Shown: positions 26,218-37,791 of the stretch, piece by piece | Position numbering within the stretch: the first letter of the stretch is position 1 | Layout of the letters: every line of letters begins with the position of its first letter | Assembly (NCBI GenBank): GCA_003993805.1 | Contig: RSEF01000001.1 | Coordinates: 183,524,923 to 183,588,922 of the forward strand | Source of the DNA: Himantopus leucocephalus | Lineage: Eukaryota > Chordata > Aves > Charadriiformes > Recurvirostridae | Direction of reading: 5' to 3' | DNA: 64,000 nucleotides | Made by a program: the position numbers and the translations under genes | The notes under the pieces: model-generated | Databases searched by the model: none | Seen by the model: only the letters and a program-made list of their open reading frames with translations | Told to the model about the DNA's origin: nothing

Positions 26218-27768
26218 TGTATGGATTTCCTCTAGGTAAATCACAATATCTAAATAGTGGAAGTAAGAGAAGTTTTTGATGCACCAAAGTCTTGAAGCAT
26301 CTATTTCTAAATCTGCAGCATTCACTATTTTTGCCATAGTAAAGGCCAGGAATTTTGAAGAACAGTTTTGCAAAATTATATTCACAAATTTCTATTCAAT
26401 ATTGATCCAATATCCATACAGAGTCACTGCAAACACAAACCATGAGAAATCTATTTAAAACCTTCTCTTTCAAGCACACTGCTTTCCTTCAGTCTTGCCA
26501 ACTCAGTTTTAAGGAGTAAAATATAAAATCTACAAACCCAAATATTTACTGTCCATCTAATTCTCCTCCTGGCAAAGAAGGAAAGAGAGAGAGAAAAAAA
26601 AAAAACCCAGTAACAAACCTGCAAGTAACACTTGCTTGTCATATTACTGAATATTCCACTGAGCGGACCTCATTTAGTAAAGAGTTAAAAACATCCAAGC
26701 TATGCAAAATGAGTTTGCATACATCAAACAGGGATACACTGTGTATGTATGACTGATGGGTTGGGGGATCATGTAATCTGCTAAGCTTCTGAACCTGCTA
26801 AATGTGAACTGGCTCTTCCAAAATTTGAGCAGAAGCAAATATTTATGAAACAAATAATTATGAATCTAATCTCTGTTTGCCACCTGAGAAAACTGGCCAT
26901 TAGGAGTGAGCCCTGACGCTGGAAATCGTTGGGAGGGCAGCCATTTGCTTCAACAGATCAGTATCTTACTGTGGATTAATCCTGGTACAAAATGAATTTT
27001 ATTTCCACTGAGTTGACTTTCAAAATGGGGAAAGAAACCTGATTATTCTTTTAGTAAAGCATTCAGGGTCCTTTGTGTTCTGCTTATAGTCTTTTTTTTT
27101 TTTTTTTGCTATTTATGGATTTAGACATGCAAAAAGAAGTGAGGAAAGGGTTTCCTCCACGATACAAGCAGTTTATTTTTTGTCAACCTGCAGTGCTGTT
27201 CAGAATTTGGCACAGGATCCCCTACAAGCTCAACATTCGAGAGAAAGCTCGCCACAGCCACTTGGGATCTTCTCAATACTGTTTCTAGACAATCTAGACT
27301 TTGTCACGACACCTTTTTCATCTATACCAGATTTCCCTTAAACAACAGCACAAAAAAAACCCCAGAAAAATATTTCTGGTTTGTTTCTTCCCCTCCCCCT
27401 CCTTAACTGAGGAAAATATTCTTCACTGTTTCAGAAGTCTAAAAATGAAACATCTTGCAACGCTCCAGTATAAATATGAAAGCGTAAATAACGGCATGTA
27501 TCTATATTTGTATACATTTCTACCTATATTCTATATAGATTTTCAATTCTCTCTATATAGATATGTATGCACATATATCTGTATTTGTTTTCAAGCATGT
27601 AAGGAACAGGATTTCATTGCATTGTTCAAATAACACGTACTAGCTGCAACAGCCATCGAGTTCTGCTGGCCTTTGGCCAACTGCAGGGGAAAGTTTATTT
27701 GTATCAGCAACTGCGGCAGACTAAGTAAAGGGCACCCTTGGGGTTTGGCTTGTGTAAGTGGGGCTGTC

Positions 27769-27934
27769 CGTGACCACGGCACAGCGGGGCCAGCTCTCGC
27801 AGCAGAGGATGCTTCCGGGCCCTTTCCTGCGTGCTCCCGCGGCACTGCGGGGCAGCAGGTCGGCATAACGAAGGCGTCGCTTTCCCAGCGGTGTTATGGT
27901 AAAGGCAAAGCCGCTTGTACTCCCTTACGAAACG
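27769..27934. promoter_or_regulatory. Short CpG islet
   Basis: I count 14 CpG in the 122 bases 27769-27890, with 43 C and 42 G, about 70% GC. The expected CpG number is about 14.8, so observed/expected is about 0.95. Three further CpG follow up to 27934. In AT-rich vertebrate DNA this usually means a segment kept unmethylated, often a promoter or enhancer. It is shorter than the usual 200-base island definition. Open frames exist on both strands here, but GC-rich DNA has few stops and none is recognisable, so no gene is assigned. Confidence 0.45.
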
Positions 27935-28037
27935 TTTTTCATCACTTTGAAAACACTGTCTGTGGGAAGATTGTTCCTCTGACACATGAAACAAGCTCTC
28001 CCTCTCCAAACTGGGAGTGTTAAGGATAAATGCTGAG

Positions 28038-28070
<33 letters not shown>

Positions 28071-29700
28071 ATACAACATTCACCCTCTTAAATTTTAATC
28101 GAGCTCATACATAAGTTTCTCTGCTGATGGTGTAAGTGTCGGAAATACAAAGCATGCACACACACCTCCCAGCAAATGAAACGTGTCAGCAAGTGCTGTA
28201 ATCAATAACAATATAATATTCTTTCCTAAATAATGGTACAGCAGCAGAAGTGTGTAAGACAGTGATGAATTATTCAGCAGGTCTGCTTTGCTGCTACATT
28301 GCTCCTTCCATGCTTTAAGCTTTCCTACAGCTGAAACACCTGGCACAGCACTCTCCGACTTCATCTTCTTCTGAATACCTAAATCTCTTTCTTCCCTTGT
28401 ATAAAAATTAAGTTACCTAAGTGCCTAAAGCTTTAAACAGTCTTCAATGGCAAAATTGTGTGATGTTCCAAAGTTTTTAAGTGCCTTATTTCTACTTGAT
28501 AGCTTCACATGGAGATTTGCTATGTATGTTAGCAGGGAGCTGCATATTAAATATTTTTAAAAGCAAATGTTTCAGACTATGGAGAATTTAATTCACCAGA
28601 GGGTGTATGACATTCTGGACAAAGTATTCATTAAAAGACACATGGCAGATGCATTCAGCTGGTTAAAATGAAAGCCCAGGTTACAAAATGCTTATTTATA
28701 TTGGACAGTATGCTACTCCCATGGAGCTAGAGTTGGTGTAAGATACTGTTTGGCATTAGCTAGAATACAGTACATACTAATTGAGTTTTGTAAAATACAA
28801 TGATGCAAGATATTTTCAGTCACATAGTGCTCTAAAAATGCATATATGTTTTAAGTATATGTCTTGCAGCATGTAACTGAATACAGATTGTTATATGACC
28901 TTCATACACTGAACAAGTGTTATAAAAGTTAAGATATACATGCAAAACTGGTTCACAGAAGGAAGGTAATTTCTGCAAGATGAAAAGGGAAAAAAAGGTT
29001 GAAGTTTATTTTTTTTTTTTTTACAATCTCAAAGAAAAGTTAATGTATTTTGTTTCTGTTGTCTTTATTTAAGCTGTTCTGGAAATAATTTAAATCTTTT
29101 TCTGGGTAGCGACACGTTTGTGTCTAGAGATGTTCATCTAATCTGTCATTCTTCTAGAGATGGTGAGATACCTCTTAACGTATTTCATGTGCTGTGCGCA
29201 GCTCACTTTTAAACGCCACAAGCAATACAAATCCATCATCTCTCCTTGGGAAGCTGCCTGATTCTGTAACACAGCTCACCACTAAGTAGTTTCTCTGATA
29301 CTCAAGCTATATTTCTCCTGCTTGATTCATGTTCTATTTCCCATTACTTCGCGTTAACTCCCTCTGCCCCTGCTATCAATGAAGGAGGTCTGATTCCTGC
29401 CTGTACTAGCTGCTAACTGCTCTGAATAGAGCAGCAAGAAATAAATAAAACCCCAGCTCAGAAGGTCACCTCTGTGATCTCCCCGCTGCCACGCCACTCC
29501 TTCGACACTCACTGCTGTCCACTGTCCAAAGCAGGACCTTTGCTGTGACACCAGAAAGCTATTTTCCTCTTCTAGGAGACACCCACCGCTGGATCGCTAC
29601 TGAAATACCTCAGCGTTCATGGAGGAATATGATGTTTCTAAACAGGCAGAGCATTAAGTCTCGAGCTCTTGCATAAGAAAAGTTTATAACAACAGTTTCA
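27935..29700. other. Unique noncoding DNA with a TG microsatellite
   Basis: No supported gene. The (TG)n tract at 28037-28070 is the only clear repeat. CpG frequency begins to rise from about 29100 toward the islet that follows. Confidence 0.55.
28037..28070 (+). repeat. (TG)n microsatellite
   Basis: About seventeen GT/TG units with one T interruption (GTTTG). It is a likely polymorphic dinucleotide repeat. Confidence 0.92.
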
Positions 29701-29965
29701 CACGCAGCCAAAACCGTTCGGTGCCACGTGCCTCTCGGTGGCTGATCTACCAGCTCGCGGTGCGGCCATCAAACAGCGCTGCTGCCGAGGAGCAGAAAGA
29801 ATGCACGTGGAGTAAGGTCACAAGGTTTCGACCTAGATTTCAGTCAGCAGCAGACTGCATCAGAAAATAAAAATTGGTCGTACTTCAGTGCCCTTGACGA
29901 AAAGGCTACAGGCCTGAGTGAATGAGGAAAATAAGGTGCAGCCTTGCCTCTGCGCCGCTCTGCGC
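29701..29965. promoter_or_regulatory. CpG-rich segment with two CACGTG E-boxes
   Basis: In 29701-29810 I count 11 CpG with 35 C and 34 G (63% GC), giving observed/expected of about 1.0. Palindromic CACGTG E-boxes lie at 29725-29730 and 29804-29809, 79 bases apart, and AAGGTCA, a nuclear-receptor half-site, is just to the right near 29814-29820. More CpG occurs near 29945-29965. CACGTG is bound by bHLH factors such as MYC/MAX, USF and CLOCK/BMAL1, and its CpG core makes it methylation-sensitive. The function as enhancer or promoter is inferred. No first exon is recognised. Confidence 0.45.
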
Positions 29966-31501
29966 GTGGCAGGAGGATGGAAACTGACTGTGCATCCGTT
30001 TGTCTGCAGCACTCTCTGTGACAATGCGCTCAGAGAAAAACACCTCTTATGTCAAACAAACTGCTGCTTGGAGCAGAGAAAATAGCTATCTGACTCACGA
30101 CCTCTGAAATAAAAAATCTTTATTAAACAAACCATTAAATTTTAACAGTAAAGTTTGGAAAAGTTGGCTGGAAAATCCATGTAAAAATACACAAAAATAC
30201 TTATGCACAAACTATACATTCCTACCAGAATCCTTTCTTGTATCCCTCTGATCCAGAAGTTAAGACACATGACCGTCTAGTCACCATAATCATTAGGATA
30301 GGTTGACAAAAAAGTAATTTTCTTAAAGTGGTTTTATTAACTTTGGCAAATGGAAATTAAATTAACTGCAATTTTTTACAAATGCAGTTACTCTAGCAAC
30401 TCCAGAACATGAGGGAGACACAAAATGCATTAAATATAAATAAGTGCATAAAGATCATAACTGTCCCTTCCTCTATCAAAGTGAATGAGCAAATAATATC
30501 AGTTCTTCTACCTAGAAAATAACTATTTTCCATAAATCTTACATGTCCTCAGGACAAAATAAAACTCTTGTTTCTTTTATATGGAGGAGCATAATTTACT
30601 AAGGGAAACAATGACAAGACCACATATGAAAACATATTGTAAACTGTTATCTGCAATTCTTCAGTGAAATGATAAATCAGGTTATATAATCTCAGGTGAC
30701 AATTCAGATCTATTACAACTATCATCTGTGTTTATCCAAACACTTCTAATCTTAAATCATCACAACTATTACTACACTCCTTCAAGTTCCAGTGGAATTT
30801 GTATATTAAATAGGCCTCATAAAACAAAGTTACAATTTGTCAACTGAAAATGGTACAACAATGAAATGATATAATCTTATTTTAAAGGGCTTTTGACAAT
30901 GGCTGCAATAGCTCACTATAACAATCCTATTTGCACTACAGCATCTTCACAGAAAAGGCCTAATTTCTTTTCATTTCTTATATTATTGAATTTATTAGAA
31001 GCACTGAATTGAAAGCTTCCCTATCTCAAATTCACCAGTTATAGTTTTTCCTGTGAAACTTTCACAGGAATTTTCAGTAGTACAGATGTAACAAAAGCAA
31101 CAGAGGTTAACATCCAATATATTTCCTGAATACTAATGGATGGTCAGTGCTGCTGATGAATGAAGACAAACCTCAAGTTACCTACTGCTGATGGACATCC
31201 AGAGTCAAATCTAGTTCTCATTCCCACCCCTGACACAGCCACACCAGCAAGAATTTTCTTAAAAAACAAAAAAGCATTTACAGGAAAAAAAAGCCCTTGT
31301 GTACACGGACAGATGAGGGAACGGATCATTTGCAATGCACCCTACCACATGAAGAAGACCTTGTAATGGGTGCCAGACTGAGAGTATGTTGAGAGGGGAG
31401 TGTGTTGGGCAGGAAGCTTTGTGAGGAACAGAGAAGTCAACCAGGATTTGAAATCATGTTTTAAAACTGACATACAAAACTAGCTGAGAACTTTAAATAA
31501 C
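29966..31501. other. Unique noncoding DNA, no gene recognised
   Basis: AT-rich single-copy sequence. The only clear structure is a perfect 11-bp inverted repeat at 31048-31070. No coding exon or RNA gene was recognised. Confidence 0.55.
31048..31070. repeat. Perfect 11-bp inverted repeat with 1-nt spacer
   Basis: TTCCTGTGAAA (31048-31058), one C, TTTCACAGGAA (31060-31070). Each arm carries TTCCTG/CAGGAA, the core of an ETS-factor site, in opposed orientation, so a dimer site is conceivable. It is also the type of near-palindrome that mutation by template switching creates. Confidence 0.6.
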
Positions 31502-31526
31502 AAAAAAAAAAAAAAAAAAAAAANNN

Positions 31527-31556
<30 letters not shown>
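31502..31556 (+). repeat. Poly-A tract with NNN
   Basis: Twenty-two A, three N (31524-31526), thirty A. The run length is unresolved. No AATAAA signal or recognisable pseudogene body lies upstream, and no target-site duplication was seen, so a retroposon tail is not supported. Confidence 0.85.
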
Positions 31557-31558
<2 letters not shown>

Positions 31559-34500
31559 TGTCTGCTCCCTCCTAGATTATCTATAAGGGTTTCGCTGTAC
31601 TTCATGCTCCACTTTCTAGTTCTTTGGTAGTTAGGCAAGACTTCCTTTGCACAGATATCACACCAAGTAGAAGCATTCTTCCTAAATGAACCAATTTCAT
31701 AAAATTATAGCTTCACTACTAGGTCCTAGGGATTATGTGACATAGAACCCCAACTTCAGCACAACCCAAAGCTTTTCTCTGTGCATACTATTGAGACACC
31801 TGTCCTAATGAAAAAAAAATAAAATGGGGGATGAGGTGGATGGGGTGGGGTTTGGTTTTTTTAATGATCTTATTTGATAAGTAACCAAATAGGCTTAAGG
31901 AGGCCTGTGTTCATTTTCTACTATAGCTATGAATTTCTTTTGTCATCTTGCCCAAATCACTTAATCCAGCATATTTGCCAGCTCAGAGGAAAGGACAAGA
32001 ACTTCCTGTTTCACAGAAGATAGCTACAATAGCTAAATTCAAGCTGTTGTGCCAAGATAGTACAGTGAGAAGGGCAACAATGGCTTCTAACCACATTTCT
32101 AATGCCACCAAGATGGCACATCCATTCCTCACCACCACATAGTAGCTCAGCCTCCGGAGAGTCCTTTCTTGAGATACATACATAGGTGACAGAGCCTCTT
32201 TCTTACACAGTAGTAAGTGAACCCAGAAGTCCAGTGCTGCACAGGAAATTGCTTTGTCCTGAGGTTAATTTTAAAAACAATAAAACAAATATGAATATTT
32301 TAATTTCCCTGAGCAAATCTTTTTGTCTTGAGGCAGGATAGAATAAAATCTGAAAATCTGTGTAAAAATAGGGGTTTGCCCTTGTATATAATTTGAAATA
32401 TGTTATTTCACATGCATTAATATCTTCTTCTAGTACTCATTCATCAACACTCTCAGACTGTTTAGAGCACATTGTAAAAAAAGACAACTGTAGATATTAA
32501 GTCTGCATACACCGGTTCTAAACTGTCACTACCCATTAAAAAAAAAAAATCAGTTAAATTAATTTTAAAAATAATTTCCCTTTTCACTATCATTTTTTCA
32601 TAGTAAATATGTAATTTTAATTGTTTATATCGTCCAATATGGTATACAAATATATTAAATGCAATTTGTTTTGCAGCAGTTCACATTACCTACATTCCCA
32701 AACAAAAAAACAGTTCCTGAAATTTATACCATTAAATGGAGAAGAAACAAGGTCTATGAACATCTTTGGACACAATTCAACCCACTTAGAAACATTTCAA
32801 AATTTCTTTGTGGTTCACCTCATAAAGCTTCTGCCTCTGGTCCACAGAAGTCCTGCTACAGAAGTCTCCATGCAAGATGCATGATGCATGCACACAAAGA
32901 GACATGACTCTTTAAATAAAGGTCTGTATTTTACAGCACCTGCACAAGAGTTTAACATAGTGTGGAGCCTTTTGGCAGTGCTGCAGTAAAAATCTACATT
33001 AATCATCCAACTGTGGATAAGATTCATCTTACACAATGTTTAGACAAGATGTTATAAGTTGGGGTAGCTGCTAAACTTCCTTGTAGAGCTAAAAAAACCC
33101 CATGAATCCCTGAAAAATGATTAACCTCATTTACTAGCCTTCCTGGTGTATGATGTATGATGCTTTGGAGGTGCCTCTGTCCATTGACTGCATAGTGAAT
33201 CGGTGACCACTATGTTATTAATACAGGCAACTCCATGAATTAGGATAGTTCCAGGACAGCATTTGTATATCGTATCTCCCGAAGCAGACAGGAAAAATTA
33301 TCATGCATTTTCTCCCCATATCACATCTTCATTATTGAAACACCATCCCCTCCTTGCCTCAACAGCTGCAATCTTGACACACTAGCAGTCATATAAAACA
33401 TGTATGCAAAAGATAATTGTCTTGGTCTGATGCTTTCATCATATTCCTTGAGTTATGTTCCTTTTAAAGGTTGTCTCATCTGTGTTATTTACTTTGCCAT
33501 ACAAATTATTATTTTTTTTAATGTTCAAGAACTTTCAGAGCTGACCTTCCACTTTTCCATCATTTTTTCTTCCACACTGAGAGTTTGACCTCTGTCTCTG
33601 CTGAGCCCATGAGTCCAGCTTCTGTCTTGTATTCACTTTCAAATAAATACCTCTGTATGTGTATCAAGCTTGGTGAAATGCCTTCTGGCTACCCACTTAA
33701 AAAGCTAATCCATTCTTCTTTTTTTTAAATTTTCACTTGCAATTATCTTTTACCATAAAATAACTCCTCTTTTTTCTGTATTCCGCTGTCCCTTTGATTT
33801 TGTACAGAACTCACTCAGTGGATTCTTGTTTCTAGGTGTTAACAGACAACAGAAACACCAACTTGAAAAATTAGCATTCTTTCCTAAGAGTCTCATGTCT
33901 TCCTTTGAAAATGGAAAGCATACTGTTCTTTTTCTAAATTTGCCTAGCCTTCCCTTTTTACCACAATTTAACACTGGAGAGCTCTATGAATTTTTTTTGG
34001 TAGCTACATAAATTTACTACACTACAGATTGAAAAAGGTGTCCAGCTTTGTCAAATATAATTGAATAAAAGCATCCTAATTTTGGTACTTGCACTGGTGT
34101 CTCAGCAGAATGTTCTTCTTGTTCCCTGTTAGAACAATAAATATAGAACAAGGAGTTTAATGGTATTCTTTTTTAGACCAAACTGATGGGGTGAAGTAAT
34201 TGCTTCTGGTGCTCACAATATCTGTAGCTAGATGAATTTACAAGGAAAGCACTTTAGCCCTAGAGCAAAATTATGAATATGTATCAGACTCCCACATTAC
34301 TTTTATTGTCTCCAGTACACAAAAATCAACTTTGGCATAACATGAAGAGAGAATAACTAACAAAATATCTCCTGAAGTAGAAAACTATTATTTAAAGTGA
34401 CAGTCTCACCCCTCTTTTCCTCTAAATAAAGGACAAGAGTCTAAAACAATCATCTATCCTTTTTCACTTCTCTCTGTAGTCTGTTCACAAGGAGACTGCC

Positions 34501-37500
34501 ATTAGGCATAGCACTGCTGACACCAACATTTTTATATGATACTTCTGATGACAGCTATTAATGCACCATCAATAGGAGACTTACAATACTAAACACGCAT
34601 TAAGGAGCTACTACTTTCTAGCTGTCTGGAATTTCTCTAAAACAATCAAGGGAACTGGCAGAAGTCCTACTCTGCCATCACGTACAAACCAAAACAATTT
34701 GCATTCATCTAAAGCAGCAAGAAATAAGGCTTTTTTGATGCTAATCAGAGGGGAAAATACTCTTTAAAAGCAGATTAATCTTCAGATTAATAAATGGTTT
34801 AAGATCATACATTCAGAGAGAAGATGACTGAAACCTAAATAAGTGGATGAATGTACAGCAACTGATAATAAACCTTCAGATGAAAAAAAAAAAAACAAAA
34901 CCAAAACGAAAACCAAAAACTGAAAGGACTGCAAACCAATAAACTAAATATGATGGACTCTCACTGTGGATATCACTTAGTGTCTGGCAGTGTTGGGCAA
35001 GTCTTTCACACATTAGTTACAAGCCATGACATAAATTTTATTCCCTCAGATTTTTCTTAATGTAGAATATATGATTTAGGAATCATTTTGATACATAATG
35101 CCTCTATTTAACTTCCAGATTGTATCACTTTATGGCACTGCTCTAGTATAGTAACACAGATTCAGAAGGCTGATATAAAGTGCTTATAACCAAAGGGAAG
35201 GAAACAAAGCACAGGAAGAAGCGCAAGCAGATGAAAAGAGTTGCATGTATATTTTGGAAAAACACACAATGGCAACTAATGCAAAACCAAGAAATAGGCA
35301 GAGAACCACAGAACAGACATCCCAAGCCATATCAAAGCTATGTTTTTATGCAGTGTACTCAGAAAGAGTACTATATTCAAACTGCATGCCAAAAGATCCC
35401 AAGCATAATGAGGCAAATCTTGTCAAAGTCTATTCCTAAAACTACAAGCTTGTCATAGCCTAAAAAATATTATTTTCTGGGTGGGTTTCTTCTTTATTTT
35501 GCTTCAAATTTTCCAAATGTTGGGAAAGGGTTGTTTCCACATGTAAGACTCTTTGTTTGTGGTCATATCTGGAAGCAGAGCCTAATTAGGAAAATTAAAA
35601 GACTGATATTTTCATGTGCATCTAAATACCTCTTATAAAATCCCATCTGAGTTTTATTTTCATTTGAAAAGGAAAGAGCTTAGATTGTTGCTGGGAAATT
35701 AATCCTTGCTTTCACTCCTTGTTCTGGCCCCTCAAACAGAAACTTAACTTCTGAAAGGTTAATTTTTCCTATAATTGCTATAAAGAGGCTGCCCTGTAAA
35801 AGAGGCTTGTTTCCTAGTCAGACAATGGCTTTATCAGGGAGCTTACTGTCCAGCCATTTAAATGTTCATGTCAATGTCAAGTTGAAATACCATCATACTC
35901 ATGCCAAGTTAACAAAAAACAGTGTTCAGGCACTTACTGGAGCTGAGAGCCTTACTTTTCTCTCTTTTACAAGCTGTTGCTGAGCCAGCTTCAGATTTGA
36001 TACAAGCCAAAATTGTTGGGAAACAAAATGTGTGATGGCTTTGCTGCTGTATAAGGAAAAGCACTGCAAACAACTGTTTCTAATACCTGCTGGATAGCAG
36101 GAAAATCTACAGAGAAGGATCTTTTAGATCTTTCATAACCACAGTTAGCCACATAGCAGTGTGTATTCTCTTCCCTTTACCAACCAGTGAGGATGACAGA
36201 TCTTGTCAGACTTCAAGAGAGTCAGCTTTGTTGCCATCATCCTCCTTCCTTTCTAGGCTGAACAGGGGACATAAAGAACCTGAGTGTTTTGTAGGACTGT
36301 CTTCCTCTTAGGAAGCAGAGACCTCACAGTGACACTCCAGAGCAGTAGATGTGACCTCTTATACATAGAGATGCAATGGCATGATGACACTGCGTCCATT
36401 TTGGAAACACAGCTACTGTCTCGGTGGCAGGGTAGTGTCTTTGGAGGCTTGGGTTTTTGGGGAGAGGACTGGAAGATGAGTGTGCTTTGGAGAGCTCTAG
36501 AATGGGGAAATTCCTAATTCACTAGGCATGAGATCACTGCAAGGCCATTGCTCCCAGGTGCTAGTATTTGCAGACACTGCAGTAATTTTGACTTTGCAGG
36601 AGCCAACCCGTGCCATCTTATGAAATCAGTCTACAGAATACGAGATTACCTTCCTCCGTACTGAACTGGATCCAGGATGGAGCAGACTGTACAGGAAACT
36701 ACCACTTTTAAAAAAAAAAAAAAAATCCATCCAAGGCATATCTTTAGGATGATGTCAACTTAGAGATACTACGTTATCTGGAGAATGTCTCAGAGAGAAA
36801 GCAGGAGTCAAATAGCTACTGCTTTTCACCCAAGAATTCTGGCCATCAAATTCTCATGCTAAAGAGTTATGTGGATGGTGCGCTGGATGCAGGTATGACA
36901 GTATGAATGACGCTATAAGCTGTTTCTTCTATATATTGTACAAGATAAACAGAGAACTGGCTGGAGTTTTTTAAATCAATCGACATCAGAAAGTTTTAGA
37001 GTTCCAGTGAGACTCCTTTGAAAAATATTGTATATTCTTCCTGTCATCACAAACCAAAAAACTCTCTTTTAAACAATTTTTAAAAGAAAAAAACAAAGAG
37101 GATGGAAGTTCCCTTTTTCACAAGTAATCAAGAACCTATTACACCAGTGGTCAGCTAGGCCTACGGAGAGAGAAAAAATTCCGTTACTAGGAATTTCTGA
37201 TATTTATTACACAGAGAAGAAAGGGAATTTTTTTCAGTCATGTTCATCTCAAAGTTTGCAAACATCTGTTTACAAGGACTACGATGCCCAGGAGCAAAGT
37301 AGTCAGAATGGAGAGGCTAACAACTCATGTTCTGCATAGGATGCTTAGCCCTGTCATCCTTCTTGCTGAGGGATCCCTGGAGAGATCTGGAAAAAAGATT
37401 TGTGTAAGTCACTTGCTCTGGACAAAGCACAGGCCATTGAACCTATATATTTCTAACATATTTGCCATTAAAATACAAGAAATATCATCCACACTTGAAG

Positions 37501-37732
37501 GAAAGCCACCCTGCAATGCTTAGATGGATGTGGATTGAGCCGTAAAACTATTTTTCACATTGTATGTTTTAAAAATTGAAATGGCTTTCTTAAATGAAGG
37601 AAAGTTTACTTTTTCAACCTGAACTAAAAGTTCAACTCAAGAGAAACTACTCTACTATGGTGCAACATATTAAATGGAGAATTACTTTTCCTATTGTTTT
37701 TTTTGTTGTGTTCTTTAGAAAAAGTCTTTTCT

Positions 37733-37735
<3 letters not shown>
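31557..37735. other. Unique noncoding DNA, no gene recognised
   Basis: AT-rich single-copy DNA with an A-rich simple repeat (34882-34920). Around 35640-35900 the sequence is dense in homeodomain-type and TTTAAAT-like motifs and free of low-complexity runs, as vertebrate enhancers often are, but conservation is untested. Short open frames such as 35180-35458 plus are A-rich and unconvincing. Confidence 0.5.
34882..34920 (+). repeat. A-rich simple repeat
   Basis: A run of thirteen A is followed by CAAAACCAAAACGAAAACC-like units, an (AAAAC)n-type degenerate tract. Confidence 0.75.
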
Positions 37736-37780
<45 letters not shown>

Positions 37781-37791
37781 NTGGAATAAAA
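37736..37791 (+). repeat. Poly-A tract ending in N
   Basis: Fifty-five A followed by a single N at 37791. It is the longest uninterrupted homopolymer in the window and its true length is uncertain. Nothing upstream looks like a processed transcript. Confidence 0.85.

Larger units (their letters stand above)
22420..27768. other. Unique noncoding DNA, no gene recognised
   Basis: AT-rich single-copy DNA with a MIR-like remnant (23590-23735) and a 28-bp tandem duplication (26162-26217). The 132-codon minus frame at 24148-24546 and the 150-codon plus frame at 24857-25309 show no family resemblance, no start context and no supporting splice structure, and are regarded as chance. Confidence 0.55.

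Noticed and set aside
31369..31556. Poly-A tract as the tail of a processed pseudogene
   Set aside because: No AATAAA, no recognisable transcript upstream and no target-site duplication.
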